DNA of 64,000 nt from an uncultured beta proteobacterium (GTDB taxonomy: Bacteria; Pseudomonadota; Gammaproteobacteria; Burkholderiales; SG8-39). The stretch is taken from NCBI GenBank assembly GCA_903859155.1, contig CAIOLO010000032.1, positions 156,385 to 220,384 of the forward strand, read 5' to 3'. A program made the translations under genes and the position numbers. Positions 1-8,405 of the stretch are shown here, in pieces (the stretch's first letter is position 1; every line of letters begins with the position of its first letter). Under the pieces are notes generated by a model that was not told the origin of the DNA, did no database searches, and worked only from the letters and a program-made list of their open reading frames with translations.

Positions 1-2
1 CG

Positions 3-857
3 ATTGCCAATCTCTTCGCCACGCCGGTATGGTGCGACATAGAGCCAAACACCGGAATGATGGATGCCTCGTTGCTGCCTCAGTTGATAACCGAGAAGAC
101 CCGCGCAATTATCGCGTTTCACTGGTCAGGAGATGTTGCAAACCTGGCGGAATTGCGAAAAGTCGCAAATCGCGCGGCAATCCCGCTGATCGAAGATGCA
201 TCCGAAGCGTTTGGCGCCGAATACCAGGGCGCCAGGATCGGCTGCGAAACGGCTGATTTCACAGTGATGTCATTTGGCGCGGTGCGCCAACTCACCTGCG
301 GCGAGGGGGCCTCCATATCGACGCTCAACGAGCGCAACTATGATTCGCTCCAAAAGCTCAGACGCTACGGAATCAATAGCGCAACTTTCCGCCTTTCGCA
401 TGGGGATTTGAATCCGGACAGTGATATTCCTTTGGCGGGATTCAACTTTCCAATGAACAACATTGCAGCAACAATCGGACTCGAACAGTTTCGAGACATC
501 GATGACATTTTGACCAAGTACCGTGCCAATGGCGCCTATTTTCAGGACGCCCTTGCTGATACGCCTGGGATAACGCTTCTTGCGCGGCAAAAGAACTCTA
601 TTTCGGGGTACTGGACCTATTCGATGCGCGCCGAGAGGCGAGACGATTTGGTTCGCAAGCTTGTATTAAACGGAATTGGCGCTCAGCGTCTGCATTTGCG
701 AAATGACAAGTACTCCTGCTTTTCCGCATCAATTAGCAAGAGTCCATTGCCTGGTGTGGAAATTTTTGATCGAGAAAACCTTTCGATTCCCTGCGGTTGG
801 TGGGTTGGTTCCCGTGAACGCGAAATCATTTCGTCCTGTATCCGAGCCGGATGGTAA
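3..857 (+). CDS. DegT/DnrJ/EryC1/StrS family protein, 5' end outside window
   Basis: This is the C-terminal part of a DegT-family protein, the PLP fold used to make amino sugars for surface glycans. The frame is open from the first complete codon, so the real start lies upstream of the window. Family landmarks are the cofactor-binding aspartate stretch IEDASEAFGAEYQG and the block MSFGAVRQLTCGEGAS at 267-314. In ordinary members the Schiff-base lysine sits in that block, six residues before GEG; here the codon at 285-287 is CGC, arginine. The protein may therefore not be a normal transaminase. A family member with another residue there is known (ColD, histidine, a dehydratase). Its end overlaps the next gene by 7 nt. 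Family confidence is high; the reaction is unknown. Confidence 0.85.
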   Translation: MANLFATPVWCDIEPNTGMMDASLLPQLITEKTRAIIAFHWSGDVANLAELRKVANRAAIPLIEDASEAFGAEYQGARIGCETADFTVMSFGAVRQLTCGEGASISTLNERNYDSLQKLRRYGINSATFRLSHGDLNPDSDIPLAGFNFPMNNIAATIGLEQFRDIDDILTKYRANGAYFQDALADTPGITLLARQKNSISGYWTYSMRAERRDDLVRKLVLNGIGAQRLHLRNDKYSCFSASISKSPLPGVEIFDRENLSIPCGWWVGSREREIISSCIRAGW

Positions 858-1717
858 AAATAGAGACCGGATTCTGCCGCGCCGATGAGTTGGAATCGGT
901 ACAGCGTCAATTTAACCAGGAGTTCATTTATTCCAAAGGCAGAACAATCGAGGTTCAGCATCGGTTTCCGGGGATCCTGGACAACCCGGAAAACATTCTG
1001 GTTCGAAGGGTTGCCGGTGAGATTGTTTCCGCCCTTGCTATCAAGCGGTTTGCCTGGGATACGCCCACAGAACGATACCGCGCAGCCATGGTTGGCCTTG
1101 TATGGACGATTCCCTCCATGAGAGCCCAAGGACATGCCGCGGCAACTCTCGATTACCTGCGCTTGCAACTTTCTCGGGAGCAGTGCGATTTCGCAGTACT
1201 TTGGACCACTCAACCAACTGTCTATTCGGGGTCAGGCTGGATTGCCGCAGATTGCGGACGTTATGGCGTTCTGCCCGGGAAACCCGGTGTCTACCTTGAG
1301 ACTCCGATCAATCGGGCAAGCACCGAAAAAATCCAGCAAATTCGCGAAGCCTTCTCACCCATGCGCGTCAGCCGAGTCAGAACTGACACGTTCCCGCTGC
1401 CGCCCCCTGCAATCCAGTTGAAGATGCTGCTGGAGCCCGATGCCTACGCAATTATCGGGTTGGCCAGGGATAACGCCTATGTTTTTGACATTAATGGCGC
1501 TTTCAATTCGCTTCAAAGTCTGTGGCAGAAGATATCCCGATCCGGCATGCATATCCACATGAACGCTGCGGATGGCAATCCAGTCAATGACTGGGTAAAT
1601 CAGATGCTGCAGACGAACCTGCCATTCAAGCCGTTGGCCATGTGGCAGCCAATGTCGAAACGAGCGATGAAGCTGAATTACGCATCGATCTACATTCCGA
1701 TTCTTGACAGACTGTGA
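851..1717 (+). CDS. GNAT-like acetyltransferase domain protein
   Basis: A 288-residue protein whose middle part looks like a GNAT acyltransferase: the stretch VWTIPSMRAQGHAAATLDYL fits the acetyl-CoA pyrophosphate-binding motif (R/Q-x-x-G-x-G/A followed by a helix), and VYSGSGW resembles the late GNAT strand. The C-terminal third has no motif I recognise. The start ATG lies inside the last codons of the DegT-family gene (7 nt overlap), so the two are probably translationally coupled and act in the same process, perhaps N-acylation of a sugar made nearby. Substrate unknown. It ends 14 nt before the convergent glycosyltransferase gene on the other strand. Confidence 0.6.
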   Translation: MVKIETGFCRADELESVQRQFNQEFIYSKGRTIEVQHRFPGILDNPENILVRRVAGEIVSALAIKRFAWDTPTERYRAAMVGLVWTIPSMRAQGHAAATLDYLRLQLSREQCDFAVLWTTQPTVYSGSGWIAADCGRYGVLPGKPGVYLETPINRASTEKIQQIREAFSPMRVSRVRTDTFPLPPPAIQLKMLLEPDAYAIIGLARDNAYVFDINGAFNSLQSLWQKISRSGMHIHMNAADGNPVNDWVNQMLQTNLPFKPLAMWQPMSKRAMKLNYASIYIPILDRL

Positions 1718-1731
1718 ACTGCCATTCACCG

Positions 1732-3441
1732 CTACTCGCCGACTTCGGCCAATAGCCTGTACGTAGCCTCAAGCCGCTCAATGAATCCGATCTCATCCAT
1801 CAATACAGAGGATCGCATGCGATCGCGCATTGATCGGCGCAAAATGGCAATCCCATTTCCAGCGAGTTCGACGGCCTTTTGTACATACTCGTTTTCGGAC
1901 TCCGCCACGCACTGCGTCGGTCCAGCCAGCGAAATAATCGCACTCGATGATCGGCTGAATCCGCAATCGCCTGCAAGTGCAATCACTGGCAGCCCCATCC
2001 ATAAGCTTTCACAAGTCGTTGCACCGCCGCAATAGGGAAACGGATCCAGCGCGATATCGGTAGTTGTCATCTCGCCCAAATATTCCCTGCGCGGTATTCG
2101 TCCCAAGATCTGGAGGCGCTCACCGCCAATTCCACGCCTTAGAAAAGGTGCCACAAGGCGCTGAACCGTCGCGCCGTCACCGGGGACGCCGAGCAGTTTA
2201 AGACGGCTGTTCGGACATTGTTCCAGAATTCTGCTCCAGCTATCCAGGACACTTTCGTTGAGCTTCGCTACATGATTAAAAGAACCGAACGTGAAATAGC
2301 CATTTGACTCGCACGGTGCGGCTGAAACCTCCGGTACATCCCCAGCTGGCCGGTAGCACCACGAAATCGGGTCCAGACGGATCAATTTTTCACTATGCAC
2401 CAGATCAGCAATATCCGGAGGATCCATCAGGGAGTCTGTAATCCGGTAATCCATTGCTTTCATTCCGGTCGTATTGAGGTATCCAAGCCAGGTCATCTGG
2501 ACACCGACCGGTTTCAGGCCAAAAACCCCCAGACGATTTCCGCGCGTGTGACCGGAAAGATCGACCAGAATATCGACCCCGTCCTGAATTATCATTGCGG
2601 CGACCTGCTCATCGCCTAGCAAGTGCACATTTCGCCAGACAACAGGCATCTGCCGGATTTCTAATGTCACCTGATCGGACTCGGCCTGATTTGCGTAGCA
2701 GAATATCTCGAATTTATCCCTGCTATGCCGCTCGAGTACCGGCAACAAAAACCGAACCACCGCATGCTCGCGAAAATCCGCCGAGACATAACCTATGCGT
2801 ATTTTGTCATTCGATTTCTTTCCCTTTCTCTGCCGTGACGCCGGCATTTCATCTGGTCTGGCATCCCAACCGGCTGCCCAGCGCAGGTGATCCACATAGT
2901 GTGCATATCGGTCGTGATCCGGCAAGGCGTTGGTAATGAACAATGAATATTCCGCGGAGATTGAATCGAGTGGGTCGCCCGATACCGGCTTCAGGCAACG
3001 AATCGCGTTTTCGATCTCCCCCAGTTCGTAATACGCAAGACTGAGTTCCCTGCGTGCATCGGCTTGGCCGGAATCAAGTTCCAATACTGCAAGGTAATGG
3101 GATATCGCTTGACGATAATCGCGCCGCTGCTGAAGCGCCAAGTGTCCGAGATTGATATGTGCCGAAACTAGTCGCGGTTCGCATTCCACTGCTTTAACAA
3201 ATGACTCATTTGCGGCCCCGAATTGACCCAATTCACAGTAGGTAATGCCGATGTCGTTATGTGCTTCCGCGTCATTGGGCATCGCCACGAGATAATTGCG
3301 ATAGGCTTCGGCCGCAGCAGACCAGTCATTACGCCCTCTGGCGGCCGCCGCGACGGCTTTTAGCGAAGCATTGCGTCCACGCATCAATCGGGCAAGTTCA
3401 GCAAAAAGCCTGCCTAGCATCTGGCGGCCTTGCAACCGCAA
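1732..3441 (-). CDS. TPR-containing SPINDLY/OGT-type glycosyltransferase (GT41)
   Basis: A 569-residue cytoplasmic protein with about four tetratricopeptide repeats (residues 35-160) followed by a GT41 domain (about 210-560). Recognisable GT41 blocks are IGYVSADFREHAVVRFLLPV with the conserved histidine, VGVQMTWLGYLNTTGMKAMDY, and the nucleotide-sugar site DPFPYCGGATTCESLWMGLP. The family transfers GlcNAc or another sugar from a UDP/GDP donor to Ser/Thr of proteins; in bacteria, members often modify flagellin, pilins or adhesins. It is the last of three minus-strand genes with glycosyltransferase features, 82 nt after its neighbour. Protein O-glycosylation is inferred from the family; no target is visible here. 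Confidence 0.88.
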   Translation of the reverse strand: MRLQGRQMLGRLFAELARLMRGRNASLKAVAAAARGRNDWSAAAEAYRNYLVAMPNDAEAHNDIGITYCELGQFGAANESFVKAVECEPRLVSAHINLGHLALQQRRDYRQAISHYLAVLELDSGQADARRELSLAYYELGEIENAIRCLKPVSGDPLDSISAEYSLFITNALPDHDRYAHYVDHLRWAAGWDARPDEMPASRQRKGKKSNDKIRIGYVSADFREHAVVRFLLPVLERHSRDKFEIFCYANQAESDQVTLEIRQMPVVWRNVHLLGDEQVAAMIIQDGVDILVDLSGHTRGNRLGVFGLKPVGVQMTWLGYLNTTGMKAMDYRITDSLMDPPDIADLVHSEKLIRLDPISWCYRPAGDVPEVSAAPCESNGYFTFGSFNHVAKLNESVLDSWSRILEQCPNSRLKLLGVPGDGATVQRLVAPFLRRGIGGERLQILGRIPRREYLGEMTTTDIALDPFPYCGGATTCESLWMGLPVIALAGDCGFSRSSSAIISLAGPTQCVAESENEYVQKAVELAGNGIAILRRSMRDRMRSSVLMDEIGFIERLEATYRLLAEVGE

Positions 3442-3523
3442 TGAATTCTTGCGCGCTTCATCTATGCTTCAACCTTCCAGAAATATTTCAAAGTGGGAAA
3501 TTCGGGCCTGAGCGACACCAGAT

Positions 3524-5314
3524 CTATCCAGGGTTGTCGACCGGATTCGACGCAGCATATTTTTTCTTGATCTCCATATCCAAAGCAGCGACCGCGCTCT
3601 TGATGGCACTGTCCCACGAACCGATCTTTTCCTGCCTGATGATTTTCGCTGACGGGTACCAGGGAAGTTTGGTTCCCTTTTCCAAATATCTCCATTCCGT
3701 CACGACGGGAGCCAAAACCCATACCTTGCGCCCCAGCGCTCCGGCCAGATGTACCGCTGCAGTGCACACGCTCAATACCCCGTCCAACGCACATATAAGC
3801 GCCGCCGTTTGTTCATAGTCATCGATTGCTTCAGGCCAGTGGGTAAGACCGATACCGGGGATGTTCCGCAGCAGATTCAAATCCGATTCCACCGAGTCAT
3901 ATTGAAGGCTGATTGCATTGATCGGCATTCGCAGTACCGGAATCAACTGGTCCAGCGGGATTGAACGCAGATGCCGTCGCGTAGCAATGGAACCACCCCG
4001 CCATGACAGGCCCAACTTGAATTCACTGCCCAAAGCCGCAAGCTTCAAAGTCCAGTCACGAACGCAGTTCGGATCTGCCACAAGGTAGCCGTCGTGTTCG
4101 GGAAACTCACTCCAATTATTCCTGAAAAATCCCGGCAAATCGCCCATAGCAACTTGATAATCGATCAATCCCGCTGTCTGCAACCAGAGTGCTTCGACGC
4201 CGGAGGGTACATTTTCCTGGACGCGTGCGGTCGGGAACGATCTTTGGAACAGGGAAACCAGTTTCGGGTTGCACTCGATAATCGTACGGCCGGCCTGCGC
4301 GATGACCTCCCGAAAACACGACGCGAACATTATCTGATCCCCGACGCCCTGTTCACCGTATATTAGAATCGCCTTGCCCTCCAGGGACTCTCCACGCCAT
4401 ATTGGAAATCGATAGGGCCGTGCGATGGCAAAGCGGCTGGAATGCCGGATTCCATAATCGCGCCAACCCGTCGAAAAATCCCCCTGCTTGAGTTTCATGC
4501 AGGCCCTAACCAGGCGTGCCTCAGCATCCTCCGGAGCGATTGCCAGCGCGCGGTCAATCAGGTCAAAGCCCTCCTCATGCCGACCCTGCTCCAGGAGATT
4601 CCAGCCCAAATTTGTCAGCGCAGGAAGCCAATCCGGATCGGCTTCAAGCGCATGACGAAGCAACGCATCCGCTCGCTCAAACTCACCCAGTTCACGCCCG
4701 AGAACAAGGCCCAGCAGATTTGCGACGCCCCGGTCGACCGTCGTCGCCCCGTGGACAAGCGGGTCCAGCGTTCTCAATACGGACTGGTGGTCCCCAAGAC
4801 GGTAGTACGTGTCCGCCAATGCAATGCTCGCCTCGATATGTCCAGGGCATTGTTTCAGGAAATCCGATATCAACGCGAAAGATTCGGAACCTCGACCAAG
4901 AGACTCCAGAGCCTTGATCTTCGCACTGCAAGCCGTAAACAAATCCGATTTGTAGTGCAATGCCAGATTAAAGAGATCGATTGCCTGTTCCGCATCGCCA
5001 ATGGCCAGCCAAAGCAAGCCAAGGCGGTAATTGAGACCCGGATCAGCAGGAAAGTCCCTGAGTGCCGATTCGATAACAGTCTTTGCATCAAGCAATCGGC
5101 CTTCGATCCGCAAAGCCTCGGCTTGCTCGCAATATTCTTCGGCGCTCGAAATCGAAGTGAGTGCGGTCTTTTCGGGAAAGCTCTCCACTGCCGCGATGGC
5201 AACAGCCGAAGGCACCTGCAGTGCAGAAAAGGAATCCCTGGCGGCTATCCCCCTTGCCTGCCTGGACAACGAGTCGCTTCTACGTTCAAGTTTCCGTCTA
5301 ACCCACGCAAACAT
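3524..5314 (-). CDS. TPR protein with C-terminal GT9-like glycosyltransferase domain
   Basis: A 596-residue protein. Residues about 60-290 are tandem TPR units (GLNYRLGLLWLAIGDAEQAI, ALTNLGWNLLEQGRHEEG). The C-terminal half resembles family-9/heptosyltransferase-like domains: ILIYGEQGVGDQIMFASC near its beginning, LGLSWRGG in the middle, and CTAAVHLAGALGRKVWVLAP near the end, which is the donor-binding region. Such TPR-GT proteins often sit in flagellar or surface-glycosylation loci. The ATG is preceded by an AGGA ribosome site with a suitable gap. It lies 18 nt after the stop of the upstream glycosyltransferase and so belongs to the same transcript. Substrate and donor are not identifiable. 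Confidence 0.78.
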   Translation of the reverse strand: MFAWVRRKLERRSDSLSRQARGIAARDSFSALQVPSAVAIAAVESFPEKTALTSISSAEEYCEQAEALRIEGRLLDAKTVIESALRDFPADPGLNYRLGLLWLAIGDAEQAIDLFNLALHYKSDLFTACSAKIKALESLGRGSESFALISDFLKQCPGHIEASIALADTYYRLGDHQSVLRTLDPLVHGATTVDRGVANLLGLVLGRELGEFERADALLRHALEADPDWLPALTNLGWNLLEQGRHEEGFDLIDRALAIAPEDAEARLVRACMKLKQGDFSTGWRDYGIRHSSRFAIARPYRFPIWRGESLEGKAILIYGEQGVGDQIMFASCFREVIAQAGRTIIECNPKLVSLFQRSFPTARVQENVPSGVEALWLQTAGLIDYQVAMGDLPGFFRNNWSEFPEHDGYLVADPNCVRDWTLKLAALGSEFKLGLSWRGGSIATRRHLRSIPLDQLIPVLRMPINAISLQYDSVESDLNLLRNIPGIGLTHWPEAIDDYEQTAALICALDGVLSVCTAAVHLAGALGRKVWVLAPVVTEWRYLEKGTKLPWYPSAKIIRQEKIGSWDSAIKSAVAALDMEIKKKYAASNPVDNPG

Positions 5315-5332
5315 GAGCGGTCCTGCCTGGTT

Positions 5333-6007
5333 TTAATCGCGAACTGCGAACAGCATGGCATCCCTTTCGGTGCGCCACACCTGCGCATAACTGCAGTTTT
5401 CATATTCGGGAAAATAGGGCCCCCCGGTTGTAAAGTGAACCAAAGAAGCATCCGCGGTCGGCGCGTCGTATCCGACCAGATGGTTCCATCTGCCGGGCAA
5501 TTCGCCAATGAGCGCATCGCTTTCAAGCCACTTGAACTGGTGCAACTCCAAGCCGGTTGCGGTATTGACCCGATCCGGAGTCAATTGGCGGCATCGCGAG
5601 TTGTTGAAAATCATGACGCTGGACCAGTTCTTCTTTTCATATGCTACCTGCTCTGAACCAAGAAACTTAGTCTTCTCCTTGGGCTTGTGATCATGTTTGA
5701 CCACCTGTACGGCATAACGTGCGTCACGCATCGCCCAGAGTTCGGCGATGTCCGCGAGCATAAGCATGTCGCAATCCATAAAGATGCTCCATCCTTCGTA
5801 CTCCGAAAGATATGGTGCAAGAAACCTGGAAAACGAAAAATCCGTCGACTGAAGCGGATGTCGTTCACGCGCGAATGCCGCAGCCAGTTGCGAGAGCATT
5901 ATTGGGGCAATTGAAACCGGCGCTGAACTGCGTCTCAGAATGCTGTGCGCAAGTACGTTAAATGCGACCGTTTCGCGAGGATCAAACCCGATAAAAACAC
6001 GAATCAT
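5333..6007 (-). CDS. putative glycosyltransferase with DxD motif
   Basis: A 224-residue protein beginning MIRVFIGFDPRETVAFNVLA and carrying the acidic metal-binding motif in WSIFMDCDMLMLADI, as in GT8-like glycosyltransferases. The chosen ATG (6005-6007) follows AAAGGTGGACAA, a good Shine-Dalgarno site. An in-frame extension to 6145 exists, but its sequence does not look like protein and it would cover the ribosome site. It is the first gene of a three-gene minus-strand run with the two TPR glycosyltransferases. It probably builds or extends the glycan that they attach, but donor and acceptor are unknown. Confidence 0.72.
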   Translation of the reverse strand: MIRVFIGFDPRETVAFNVLAHSILRRSSAPVSIAPIMLSQLAAAFARERHPLQSTDFSFSRFLAPYLSEYEGWSIFMDCDMLMLADIAELWAMRDARYAVQVVKHDHKPKEKTKFLGSEQVAYEKKNWSSVMIFNNSRCRQLTPDRVNTATGLELHQFKWLESDALIGELPGRWNHLVGYDAPTADASLVHFTTGGPYFPEYENCSYAQVWRTERDAMLFAVRD

Positions 6008-6164
6008 TTGTCCACCTTTGAATACTTTTTGTCCGCGACAAGCCACAGCATGTCGCCGTTGACCTGGAGCGTACCTGCCAATTGCATTTCCGTCAGTACC
6101 AGACACCGCAAAATGCGGAATAGTTGGAAGCGGAAACAATAACATGCACTACAATCCCAACGAC

Positions 6165-6170
6165 TATAAT
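6165..6170 (+). promoter_or_regulatory. candidate sigma-70 -10 element
   Basis: An exact TATAAT lies 60 nt before the ATG of the small gene at 6230, in the gap between divergent genes. No convincing -35 box sits 17 nt upstream, so the assignment rests on the -10 match and its position. Confidence 0.35.
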
Positions 6171-6229
6171 ACGGCCTGAATCCACGATGGCCCGGTTGTG
6201 TATGCCTGCCGACAAACGGAAGAGACCTC

Positions 6230-6562
6230 ATGTTTTCCAAGATCTTTTCGACCAGCAAGGTCAATGAGTTTTCCAAGAGCCTTGCCACAGACATTGCAAA
6301 GCGCTACCCGCCAGCGATCGCCAACAATCCAGAGCAAATGGTCTCCCACAAGAGGCTGACGGCGATTCTGGAGGAAGCGTTCACTCGAGCTGCGGAATTT
6401 CAGAAAGAACAGAAGCTTGGTTGGTTCCGGCGCGCCAAGCTCGTGAATGAATTCCAATGGGAGTTGAAGGAACTGGGATACGACAAGAAATTCGTCGAAA
6501 TGGCCGCGGAAGGGCTGCTTGTCTACGTGACTCGCGGGCCGCACGCCATCAGGAAGAACTAA
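6230..6562 (+). CDS. small hypothetical protein, 110 aa
   Basis: A charged, mostly helical 110-residue protein without signal peptide, membrane segment or cysteines. I do not recognise the family. It is treated as real because it stands alone on the plus strand between two minus-strand operons, has codon use like its neighbours, has an exact TATAAT upstream, and is not antisense to a recognisable gene. The stretch EKQLGWFRRAKL-like centre (residues 60-70, QKLGWFRRAKLV) and a conserved-looking end (YVTRGPHAIRKN) would be useful search anchors. It may be cytoplasmic; no function is proposed. Confidence 0.6.
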   Translation: MFSKIFSTSKVNEFSKSLATDIAKRYPPAIANNPEQMVSHKRLTAILEEAFTRAAEFQKEQKLGWFRRAKLVNEFQWELKELGYDKKFVEMAAEGLLVYVTRGPHAIRKN

Positions 6563-6687
6563 TATGCGTCGTGCTGGTCACGACCTACCATGCCGTTTGG
6601 CGCCTGTCCCGCCAGGTAATTCTTCATTGAAGAGCGCATAGACCTCGGGCATACGCTGCTGATCCACGCAAATTTTCATTCGACAAA

Positions 6688-8334
6688 TCAGGGTTGATAG
6701 CCTGGGATGCAGCTTTCATTGACCTGGTCGACCTGCGCCGCGTCCAGAAACCGCTCGGCGTACTTCAAATAGACCTTTTGACGGACGAAAATATCGAATA
6801 GGTCCGGATCGATGTGACCGCCTTTCTTGAAATTCCCAAGGATGGCAAGCGACTCCGACAAGGTTTTTCCGCTCTTGTAGGGCCGGTCCCTTGCAGTGAG
6901 CGCCTCAAAAATATCGGCAATTCCCATGACACGTGCCTGGACGGACATCTGCTCCCTGGTGAGCCCGCGCGGATAACCTCTCCCATCCATGCGTTCATGA
7001 TGCCCCCCCGCATACTCAGGGACATTGTGCAAATGCTTTGGCCAGGGCAAGGCTTCCAGCATCTTTATGGTGGCCACTATGTGGTGGTTGATGATTTCCC
7101 GTTCATCCTCGGTGAGTGTCCCCCGTGGGATGTTCAGATTCTCAATCTCGTTGTCCGAAAGAAAGTTCGCGTTATTTCCGGATGGGTCGGTCCAGCGGTA
7201 GATGACGCCTATCCTGCGGACGCGCTCCTGGGCCTCGGCGGACATTGCCTCACCACCGATGTTTGCATGCCTGAGAAAATCCAAGTCGACTTCGTACTGC
7301 TTTATTTTTTCCCGAAGGTTTTTCTCAATCTCGTAGAAACGCGCCCGTCGAGTTATCTCGTCCGCACCGGCATCGGAAACCAGCTTGAGCTTTTCCTCAA
7401 GAGCGGCAATCTGGGCGTCTCTTTTGATCACCTCGAACCTTGTCTCGATCATGCCGATACGGTCGAATATCTTTTCTAGCTTGGTCGCCTTGTCCACCAC
7501 ATGCACCGGCGTCGTAATCTTTCCACAATCATGCAACATACCTGCGATCTTCAGCTCATAGCGGTCGCTGTCGGTCATTCTGAATTTTCCCAGCGGGCCG
7601 CCATCGGTTTGATTGACCGCCTCGGCAAGCATCATGGTCAGCTCGGGAACCCGCTGGCAATGCCCCCCTGTATAGGGCGACTTGTCGTCTATCGCAGTAT
7701 TTATCAACACGATGAATGACTCGAATAGGCGCTCGAGTTGGTCAATCAACTGTCGATTTGTTATCGCGATTGCCGCCTGCGACGCCAGGGACTCCGCGAG
7801 CCGTTGATCAGCCTCTGAGAACGGCACGATACGGTTGCTGTCCTGGTGCAGCCGGTTTATCAGCTGCATAACCCCTATGATTTCGCCTTCGTGGTTCCGC
7901 AGCGGCACGGTCAAAAAGGACTGCGACCGATAGCCTGTTTTCTTGTCGAAATTCCGGGTTCCGGAAAAATCGAAACCGGCCTCTGTGTATGCATCTGCGA
8001 TATTCACGGTCTTGCCGGTCAAGGCAGCGTACGCCACCACCATCTGAAAGTTGGGTTCCCCATCCTTGTTGTTCAGGTGGATTGGATAAAAAGGCACCTC
8101 CTGGCCAGTGGTTCCCCCCATTGCAATGCCCAGGGAGTCCGTACGCACGATCGCGAACCGCAAGCGCTCATCTTCGGTGCGCAAATAGAGGGTGCCACCA
8201 TCCGCCTGGGTAATGGTCTTTGCCGCAAGCAGTATTTTTTCGAGCAGACCTTCAAGATTTTTCTCCTGGGACAGGGCCGCTCCAATATCGTTGAGTTGCT
8301 CGAGCCGGCGAAACAAACTGTCAACGGTATCCAA
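6688..8334 (-). CDS. GAF / HD-GYP domain cyclic-di-GMP phosphodiesterase
   Basis: A 548-residue cytoplasmic signalling protein. An N-terminal GAF domain (about 25-195) is followed by an HD-GYP domain (about 205-525), the family that hydrolyses cyclic di-GMP. The metal and catalytic residues are visible: GGHCQRV near residue 224, the HD pair in MLHDCGK (H268, D269), HH near 417, and GGHHERMDGRGYP (443-455). All look intact. Between the HD pair and the next histidines there are about 150 residues where about 30 are usual; the extra part is charged and coiled-coil-like. It is the last gene of the signalling run, 71 nt after the GAF-PilB ATPase, which also starts with a GAF domain. Confidence 0.88.
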   Translation of the reverse strand: MDTVDSLFRRLEQLNDIGAALSQEKNLEGLLEKILLAAKTITQADGGTLYLRTEDERLRFAIVRTDSLGIAMGGTTGQEVPFYPIHLNNKDGEPNFQMVVAYAALTGKTVNIADAYTEAGFDFSGTRNFDKKTGYRSQSFLTVPLRNHEGEIIGVMQLINRLHQDSNRIVPFSEADQRLAESLASQAAIAITNRQLIDQLERLFESFIVLINTAIDDKSPYTGGHCQRVPELTMMLAEAVNQTDGGPLGKFRMTDSDRYELKIAGMLHDCGKITTPVHVVDKATKLEKIFDRIGMIETRFEVIKRDAQIAALEEKLKLVSDAGADEITRRARFYEIEKNLREKIKQYEVDLDFLRHANIGGEAMSAEAQERVRRIGVIYRWTDPSGNNANFLSDNEIENLNIPRGTLTEDEREIINHHIVATIKMLEALPWPKHLHNVPEYAGGHHERMDGRGYPRGLTREQMSVQARVMGIADIFEALTARDRPYKSGKTLSESLAILGNFKKGGHIDPDLFDIFVRQKVYLKYAERFLDAAQVDQVNESCIPGYQP

Positions 8335-8405
8335 CGCGGTCCCTCAGCGGCGAGGCGTAAAGTTCGTTTGGCGCGAAGCGCTAGGGAGCAAAGGCATCGA
8401 TCCGG

